Shown here: one piece after another, positions 59,072 to 64,000 of the stretch
Layout: every line of letters starts with the position of its first letter
Position numbering within the stretch: position 1 is the first letter of the stretch
NCBI GenBank assembly: GCA_021776115.1
Contig: JAJFGN010000049.1
Coordinates: 62,001-126,000 of the forward strand
Direction of reading: 5' to 3'
From: Kiloniellaceae bacterium
GTDB taxonomy: Bacteria; Pseudomonadota; Alphaproteobacteria; Kiloniellales; J153
Length of the DNA stretch: 64,000 nt
The notes under the pieces: model-generated
What the model was told of the DNA's origin: nothing
The model's database searches: none
The model's input: the letters and a program-made list of their open reading frames with translations, nothing else
Made by a program: the position numbers and the translations under genes

Positions 59072-59090
59072 CGGAACCTGAAACGCTTCC

Positions 59091-59124
59091 GGGGGGAAGG
59101 TGAATCCTTCCCCCCAATTTTTTT
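59091..59124 (+). terminator. Rho-independent terminator of the symporter gene
   Basis: GGGGGGAAGG (59091-59100) and CCTTCCCCCC (59106-59115) form a perfect 10-bp stem with the 5-base loop TGAAT, followed by AATTTTTTT. It is the clearest terminator in the window. Confidence 0.92.
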
Positions 59125-59183
59125 GGGCGACGCCCTAATCGAAAGCGATCCGGCCGCCCCGTTCTCTGCTATCATGAAGCCCA

Positions 59184-59417
59184 ATGTCAGAGATTTTTTC
59201 CCAAGATTATGCCTTGCTTTGGACCGTGGCTATTACCCTGGCCCTGTTCATCCCGGTCCGTCAGCTCATATGGGTTATGAGCGTCCGCCGGGCCGAGCGC
59301 GATGGCGAGCACGACTTGGCCAGGCGTGACAGACTCAAGCAACGGGCCGCGGTCACCGCGGCCTTGCTTAGCTTCATTTTCGCCTTTTTTTACACCGGCG
59401 TTCTGTTCAAGGGTTGA
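59184..59417 (+). CDS. Small two-helix membrane protein (77 aa)
   Basis: A 77-residue protein with two membrane helices (LLWTVAITLALFIPVRQLIWVM and AAVTAALLSFIFAFFYTGVLF) joined by a charged loop (RRAERDGEHDLARRDRLKQR). I do not recognise the family. It starts about 60 bases after the symporter terminator and its TGA lies 15 bases ahead of the TPR gene start, so the two are probably co-transcribed. Confidence 0.6.
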   Translation: MSEIFSQDYALLWTVAITLALFIPVRQLIWVMSVRRAERDGEHDLARRDRLKQRAAVTAALLSFIFAFFYTGVLFKG

Positions 59418-59431
59418 TTTGGGAAGCGTAT

Positions 59432-60043
59432 ATGAGTCCGGCTGTCCTACAGCGTTTTATCAAGATGATGCTCGTCGCCCTCTTGGTCTCGGGGGTGTTC
59501 TACTTGGGATACGAGTACTACACGAGCGATGCTCCGGGGGACTATTACGTCCGCGAGGGCGACATTCGGCTTGGCGATGGCTTGTACGATGAAGCCCTGA
59601 AGGCCTTCGACAAAGCGCTGGTAGAGATGCCAGACCACCGCGGCGCCCTGATGGGCCGAGCCCTGGTCTTCATCCTGACCGAGCGCTATGAGGAGGCGAT
59701 CGCGGAATTCGATTATCTGATCGACTTCATGACCAAAACTCTGGACCCTGACGACCTGACCGGACGCGGCGTGCTGGCCGCCGCCTACGCCAATCGCGGC
59801 AACGTCCACGACCGGCAGGGCCGGTACGAGCAAGCCTTGGAAGATTACATCTCGGCGCTGGATACAGACCGCGAAACCGTTGCCGGTCCCGGTGTCGTCC
59901 ATAAAATCCTGTATGGCGGGGATAACGTCTCAACCGTACGCGATCGCGCGCAGTATATTTATGAGCAACTTCAGTTACCGGAGAACGAGCGGCTCCTGAG
60001 CATCCCCGAGCTCGATGCCAAGCAACGCATGTACAAACCCTGA
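59432..60043 (+). CDS. Membrane-anchored TPR protein
   Basis: This 203-residue protein has an N-terminal membrane helix (MMLVALLVSGVFYLGYEYYT) followed by three or four TPR-like repeats (REGDIRLGDGLYDEALKAFDKALVEMPDH, GRALVFILTERYEEAIAEFDYLI, AAYANRGNVHDRQGRYEQALEDYISAL). TPRs mediate protein contacts; the partner is unknown. ATG 59432 follows GGGAAG at good spacing, whereas the ORF-track TTG at 59414 overlaps the previous stop. The topology suggests a periplasmic TPR domain. Confidence 0.7.
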   Translation: MSPAVLQRFIKMMLVALLVSGVFYLGYEYYTSDAPGDYYVREGDIRLGDGLYDEALKAFDKALVEMPDHRGALMGRALVFILTERYEEAIAEFDYLIDFMTKTLDPDDLTGRGVLAAAYANRGNVHDRQGRYEQALEDYISALDTDRETVAGPGVVHKILYGGDNVSTVRDRAQYIYEQLQLPENERLLSIPELDAKQRMYKP

Positions 60044-60052
60044 ATAGCAAAA

Positions 60053-60256
60053 TCAGCCGAAGTTTACGACGCCAAGCACATCCTGAAACAGGACCAGGAA
60101 GAAAAAGAGCGCGGCAATACAGCCAAACAGAAGGCGGACAAAATCCGTTCGTCCCTTGTCGTCACGGTAGGTAATGCCGTGCCAGGCGATAAAGCCCGTG
60201 ACCGCCAAGAAAATGAAATTTATCGGGGTTTCCCATACACCCGCAAACTCAAACAT
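60053..60256 (-). CDS. Small membrane protein (67 aa)
   Basis: A 67-residue protein with two membrane helices (INFIFLAVTGFIAWHGITY and LLFGCIAALFFFLVLFQDVLGV) around a charged loop with RDDKGRTDFV. No known family is recognised. It converges on the TPR gene and is followed upstream by the 167-residue protein on the same strand (48-base gap), so the two may form one unit. Confidence 0.6.
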   Translation of the reverse strand: MFEFAGVWETPINFIFLAVTGFIAWHGITYRDDKGRTDFVRLLFGCIAALFFFLVLFQDVLGVVNFG

Positions 60257-60304
60257 AGTTTCAGCCCAACGCCCGCACGGTTGCCGGTGAAGCGGCGGCG
60301 CGGG

Positions 60305-60808
60305 TCATGACCCTCTCAGGTCCCCATGCAGGTCCAGCTCTTCGGCACTTGCCGGCGCGATTTCCTTTTCGTTGAAATACGGCGGCAGGATTGAGGTCGA
60401 GTCTCCCGGCGACAGGTGACCGACCAAGATGCCGCCGCCCACAACCAAGGCAATACAGGCAACGGCAACGGCCAAGCGCCGGGCGCCCAGAGGCACCGCC
60501 TGGAAATATTCGCTATCGTAGCGGTGATACTTGGGATCGCCGTCTTGCAGATCGCCGAGCTCGTCCCTGGCGATGATCTGGCGTGCATAGTGACGCGCCC
60601 AAGGCGGCACAAGTCCCCCGATCATATAGGTCTGGAATATCGTGTCGCTTTCCGGCCCACCCATTTCCTGCCCATGCCAAGAGAAATAGGCAAGCTGCAA
60701 GAGCTGAAATTCACCAATCTGCAAAAGGTTGGCCGCGCGCGCGATCTCGTTCCGTTCGGGATCGTCTTCCCGGTCGGGCCGAATAAGCGTCTCGAAAAAT
60801 CCTGCCAT
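60305..60808 (-). CDS. Conserved hypothetical protein with C-terminal membrane helix
   Basis: A 167-residue protein: a soluble helical N-terminal part (MAGFFETLIRPDREDDPERNEIARAANLLQIGEFQLLQLAYFSWHG), one membrane helix at about residues 112-135 (LAVAVACIALVVGGGILVGHL) and a short tail. ATG 60808 is preferred over the ORF-track start 23 codons upstream because MAGFF gives a natural N-terminus. No function can be assigned. Confidence 0.55.
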   Translation of the reverse strand: MAGFFETLIRPDREDDPERNEIARAANLLQIGEFQLLQLAYFSWHGQEMGGPESDTIFQTYMIGGLVPPWARHYARQIIARDELGDLQDGDPKYHRYDSEYFQAVPLGARRLAVAVACIALVVGGGILVGHLSPGDSTSILPPYFNEKEIAPASAEELDLHGDLRGS

Positions 60809-60990
60809 GACAACTACTTTAAACGCCCCCGAGTGAAAGGCAAGTTGAGCGAAAGGGTTACAGCGGGCTTGGCGCAAGGGATACGTGCTTCCACCAAATC
60901 ACAATTAGGTCATAACGCGGCAATATTAAGGCCATCTGAACGCGCCGGCCTCGACGCCAAGGTTCCGTTGGGCCGGCTCTCGCGATGACG

Positions 60991-61569
60991 TCAGGGCGTT
61001 TTAAGACTCAATCGCATGACCGGCCGGCGCGTCGCCCGGCGGGCCACAACGTCGAAACCATGGCGCAGGAAGGTTGAGGCAACCCCGCTATAGACAGTGC
61101 TGTTGGACTTTTCTTGCCGCGCGTCCCAGGGGTAGGCCTCCAGGATCTCCGCCCCCCGGCGCCGGGTATAATCCTTGGCGCCCTCGATCAAGATGCCGGT
61201 CAGTCCCTGGCGACGGTGTCCGGGCCTAATAAAGAAGCAGGACACGCTCCAGACAGGCGTGTCGTCGACCTGCTTCAGGAGCGGAGAGCGACCGAGTACC
61301 GGCAAGTCTTTCCGTGGGCAGACTTGACACCAGCCGACTGGGCCAGCCCGATCGTAGGCTAACAGCCCGGGCGGCGGGCCAGCGCGGACAATGGCCTGAT
61401 AGGCGCGGCGGTTGGCGTCGCCGTGCCCAGCCTCGAATTCCGTGCGAGTCTGGCGCCACCGCATGCACCAGCAACCGCCGCGCGCACCCTTGGGGCCAAG
61501 CAGCGTCTCGAAATCGCCCCAGCGCCCTGGCGTCAGTGGGACAACATCGTAATCTTCCGGATTCGCCAC
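60991..61569 (-). CDS. GNAT-family N-acetyltransferase
   Basis: This 192-residue protein has GNAT features. Near the N-terminus is a Cys/Trp-rich loop (ARGGCWCMRWRQTRTEFEAG), the core strand is PVWSVSCFFIRPGHRRQGLTGILIEGAKDYTRRRGAEILEAYP (acetyl-CoA loop RPGHRRQGL) and the end reads FLRHGFDVVARRATRRPVMRL. The GCWCM loop is shared with a subgroup of GNAT proteins whose substrates are not known. Single gene upstream of hemY. Confidence 0.8.
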   Translation of the reverse strand: MANPEDYDVVPLTPGRWGDFETLLGPKGARGGCWCMRWRQTRTEFEAGHGDANRRAYQAIVRAGPPPGLLAYDRAGPVGWCQVCPRKDLPVLGRSPLLKQVDDTPVWSVSCFFIRPGHRRQGLTGILIEGAKDYTRRRGAEILEAYPWDARQEKSNSTVYSGVASTFLRHGFDVVARRATRRPVMRLSLKTP

Positions 61570-61624
61570 TTTGCGGAAACCTCTCGCTCAACAGTGGTGC
61601 AGGCAGTCTAGGGCGAAGTCGTCT

Positions 61625-61662
61625 CCGCCGAATTCCCTGTTAAGCAGGGAAAAACAGGGAAT
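61625..61662. repeat. AATTCCCTGTTA repeat, copy 2
   Basis: CCGCCGAATTCCCTGTTA (61625-61642) is identical to 29310-29327. Here it is followed by AGCAGGGAAAAACAGGGAAT, so TTCCCTGTT can pair with AACAGGGAA as a hairpin. It lies between the GNAT and hemY genes. Confidence 0.55.
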
Positions 61663-61680
61663 CTTCTCGCGACATCGTAC

Positions 61681-63099
61681 TCACTGCCGCAGCGCGCTAA
61701 AGCTCGGCGCTTCCACAGGCTCGCGCCGGTCGCCAAAGCGCTCAGCGACGAAGAGATCCACCCGGCTCGCGGTCTCCCGCGCCACGCCAAGGCAGTCCGG
61801 GACCGAGACCCCGTGCAGATAGTTTCCGGTAACGAAAAGGCCGGGCACGCGATCGCCTAGTTGTTCGAGCGTCGCGACCGCCTTGCCGTGACCGATGCCG
61901 TATTGCGGCAGGCCTTGTGGCCAATGCCGAACCCGGGCGACAACCGGTTCGCCGCGCGCGCCAAGCAGGTCCCGAAACTCCTCGCGCGCCAGATCGACCA
62001 GGGCTCCGGCCGCCAGGGCGCCCAAATCCGGGGCGCGCGCGCCGCCGAAATAGCCGCAGATGGCGACGCTGCCTTCCGGTGCGCGGCCCGGGAACATCGT
62101 CGAGCAAAAAAGCGCCCCGTTGATCGTTCGCCTTTCGCACGCAGGCGTTAGGAAACCGAAACCATCCAGAGGATGCTCCACCTGATCCCGCCGGTATCCG
62201 AAGAACGCCACGGCAAGCGGCGGCGCGGCGATGGCACCGGCCGCCGCGGCGGCTTCTTGGTCCACATCCTCCAGCAAGCGGGCCACGATGTGCGGTTGGG
62301 TGGCAAGGACCACCGAGCGGGCATGGAGCCTTCCCGCCGACCCGGCATCGACCATGAAGCCGTCAGCTAGGGGTTGAATCCGGCGAACCGCGGCCCCCGT
62401 GCGAATGGCCCCGCTAAGATCCGAGGAGAGCGCCTTGGGCAAGGCGCCGATCCCGGTGTTCCACGAAGAGAGCCGACTGCCGGACATTCCGCCATCGGCG
62501 CGCCGGCTAAGCACGGCGCCGCGCGCGATCGAACCGAAACGACGCTCTAGATCGACCAGCTTCGGGAAGACGGCGGAAACGGAAAGCCCGGCCGCGCGTC
62601 CCGCATACAGGCCGCCGACGAAAGGGTCTATCACACGCTCGGTAAACTCCCGGCCGAACCGCCGGGTGCAGAATTGAGCCACGGTTTCCTCGCCGGACGC
62701 ATCCGCATCGCGGCGACGGGGTACGGCGATCTCGGCCAGCACGCGCAACCGCGCCCGGGGCGAGAGATAACTGGACGTGAATATGCCGAGCGGATGCGCC
62801 GGCAGCCCTTGCAGCACGCCCCGCTTGACCAGATAACGCCGGCGCGCACCCGCACCGAGGTCGAATCGCTCGGCGTCCAACCCTAACTCGCGCAAGAAAT
62901 CCACCGCGACCGCAGAGGTGGCATTGACCGTGCTCGGCCCATGCTCCATCAAGAAGCCGCCAATACGCTCGGAGACCGCGTTACCGCCGGCGTTTGCCTG
63001 CCGTTCGAGAACCGTGACGCGCCGCCCCTGACGCTTTAAGTCGTAGGCTAGCGCCAATCCGGAAATCCCACCGCCAATCACGGCGACATCGATGCTCAT
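61681..63099 (-). CDS. hemY: Protoporphyrinogen oxidase (HemY type)
   Basis: This FAD-dependent oxidase of about 472 residues converts protoporphyrinogen IX to protoporphyrin IX in heme synthesis. The dinucleotide fold is DVAVIGGGISGLALAYDLKRQGRRVTVLERQ, followed by GPSTVNATSAVAVDFLRELGL, RVIDPFVGGLYAGRAAGLSVSAVFPKL and the C-terminal FAD motif GNYLHGVSVPDCLGVARETASR. ATG 63099 is taken; GTG 63105 is two codons upstream. It sits next to a multiheme cytochrome c gene, which fits a demand for heme. Confidence 0.92.
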   Translation of the reverse strand: MSIDVAVIGGGISGLALAYDLKRQGRRVTVLERQANAGGNAVSERIGGFLMEHGPSTVNATSAVAVDFLRELGLDAERFDLGAGARRRYLVKRGVLQGLPAHPLGIFTSSYLSPRARLRVLAEIAVPRRRDADASGEETVAQFCTRRFGREFTERVIDPFVGGLYAGRAAGLSVSAVFPKLVDLERRFGSIARGAVLSRRADGGMSGSRLSSWNTGIGALPKALSSDLSGAIRTGAAVRRIQPLADGFMVDAGSAGRLHARSVVLATQPHIVARLLEDVDQEAAAAAGAIAAPPLAVAFFGYRRDQVEHPLDGFGFLTPACERRTINGALFCSTMFPGRAPEGSVAICGYFGGARAPDLGALAAGALVDLAREEFRDLLGARGEPVVARVRHWPQGLPQYGIGHGKAVATLEQLGDRVPGLFVTGNYLHGVSVPDCLGVARETASRVDLFVAERFGDRREPVEAPSFSALRQ

Positions 63100-63272
63100 C
63101 TCCACTCACCCGGTGACTGCAAGCCGCCCCATGCGCCGACGGCCGGGGCCCGGCCCAGGCTCCCGCATGGAGGCTATAACCATAGCCGCGGCTGTACGGC
63201 CGATCCTTGTTACAGGTCAATTCCGGCGCATCTTTGAGGCCTGCGCCGACAACGGCCTTATGCCTGGCCCCA

Positions 63273-63998
63273 CTACTTGTCGTGGCAAGCGAGGCATAAT
63301 TCGGTTGACCGTTCGGTCACCAGGGCGCCGTGGCGCGCGCTGTAACCGTTGTGGCAAGACAGGCAGCTCACTTGCCCGCCCGGCAACAGAATCGCCGCCG
63401 GCAGCGCCGCGGGGGAACGTAAATCCCGTTCCAGATCGGCGTGCGTATAGCGCATGCCGATCGGGTGGTTGACCATGCCGGTGCCGTTGCTGGCCGTGAA
63501 CGCGGCCCGGATGGCTTCGCCGCGCAAGGATAGCCGATCCGTATGGCAATCCAGGCAGCGCTGGGAGTAGCCATCGATCTCTTGCACCGGCAGGCGAGCG
63601 CGCGCATCCAGGTGGGCGGAGCGTAAGAGGGATTCGCCCCGGTCCGCCATACGGGCGAAGAAAGACCGCGGATGGCAGGCGGCACACAACTCGCCCTCGT
63701 CCGCGAACTCGCCGAGCGCCGCCTGACCGGCGCGGCCGGACCTGCCACCCGTGCCATGCACCTCGTGGCAGGTACTGCAGGTCATCTCCCCCTTCCAGTC
63801 CACGGGCATATGCGCCGGCAACGCCCGGTTGGGGACAAACCCGGTCGGATGGCTGGCCTTCACGGCCCCTTGATGGCAGGCGCCGCACATCCGCTCCTGC
63901 GTCGCCCTGAGCCGGCCGGCGTCTTTCGCCGTGACCGCCGCACCCGCCAGATGGCACGTCGCGCAGCTTGCGCCGAAATGACTGTCGAGCGAGACATT
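63273..63998 (-). CDS. Multiheme cytochrome c, C-terminal part (5' end outside window)
   Basis: The frame is open to the window edge, so the gene starts beyond it. Seven CXXCH heme-attachment motifs are visible in order: CATCH, CGACH, CSTCH, CAACH, CLDCH, CLSCH and CLACH. Most spacings and paired His residues fit a periplasmic doubled-CXXCH/cytochrome c3-like or NapC/NrfB-type electron carrier. The ORF track starts at an internal Met (63890). It lies upstream of hemY on the same strand reading toward it. Confidence 0.85.
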   Translation of the reverse strand, partial: NVSLDSHFGASCATCHLAGAAVTAKDAGRLRATQERMCGACHQGAVKASHPTGFVPNRALPAHMPVDWKGEMTCSTCHEVHGTGGRSGRAGQAALGEFADEGELCAACHPRSFFARMADRGESLLRSAHLDARARLPVQEIDGYSQRCLDCHTDRLSLRGEAIRAAFTASNGTGMVNHPIGMRYTHADLERDLRSPAALPAAILLPGGQVSCLSCHNGYSARHGALVTERSTELCLACHDK

Positions 63999-64000
63999 GG

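Overview
The window is high-GC, gene-dense chromosome of an alphaproteobacterium, most likely a Rhodospirillales-type lineage. This rests on an uninterrupted dcw cluster in alphaproteobacterial order, an FtsZ with a long linker ending in DIPAFLRRQ, a perfect TTAA-N7-TTAAC (CtrA-type) box before mraZ, a DUF1127 protein and an alphaproteobacterial-style acetate/short-chain-acid sensory cluster. No tRNA, rRNA, CRISPR array, prophage or intact insertion sequence was seen.

Layout. 1-2.8 kb: end of a DUF3750 gene, a TerB/DnaJ co-chaperone, an EamA exporter and an AmpD-type amidase, the last three overlapping. 2.8-3.2 kb: RNase P RNA. 3.2-22.4 kb: the division and cell-wall cluster mraZ-rsmH-ftsL-ftsI-murE-murF-mraY-murD-ftsW-murG-murC-murB-ddlB-ftsQ-ftsA-ftsZ, mostly linked by ATGA/GTGA overlaps, preceded by a CtrA-like box and five MraZ-type boxes and closed by a strong terminator. 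22.7-29 kb: lpxC, bamD, a 413-bp cruciform inverted-repeat element, recN, ligA and a small orphan. 29.3-30.8 kb: a lower-GC islet with a secreted phosphoesterase-like protein. 30.9-46.9 kb: housekeeping and accessory genes on both strands (PepP, a triple DUF1127 protein, PrmA, UvrD, a 2OG-Fe(II) oxygenase, an M14 deacylase, an HtrA-like pseudoprotease, a ClC channel, GNAT, pentapeptide protein, thioesterase, BASS transporter, MlaA and MlaC). 47-59 kb: EttA, then a carbon-sensing cluster. 59-64 kb: small membrane and TPR proteins, a GNAT protein, HemY and the end of a heptaheme or larger cytochrome c.

The most interesting region is 48.8-59.0 kb. A sodium:solute symporter (ActP/SSS type) faces a probable operon on the other strand. 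That operon encodes an XRE/ScfR-like regulator, a receiver-only response regulator, a CbrX-like small membrane protein, an SSS-STAC-histidine kinase (CbrA/CrbS-like), a CBS-DUF294 nucleotidyltransferase and a membrane PAS-DnaQ exonuclease. The XRE regulator carries a stretch that looks like the DHp (phospho-acceptor) helices of the kinase encoded three genes away, including an aligned histidine. This suggests a regulator that shares or mimics the kinase phosphorelay interface. Other notable items are the 413-bp cruciform element, a dispersed ATACCAAGGAGCG motif that repeatedly sits on stop codons or just before ATG codons, and the catalytically dead HtrA-like protein.

All functions are read from protein motifs and gene order; no database search was run. 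Start codons that differ from the ORF track were chosen from ribosome-binding sites, gene overlaps or family N-termini, as explained in each entry.
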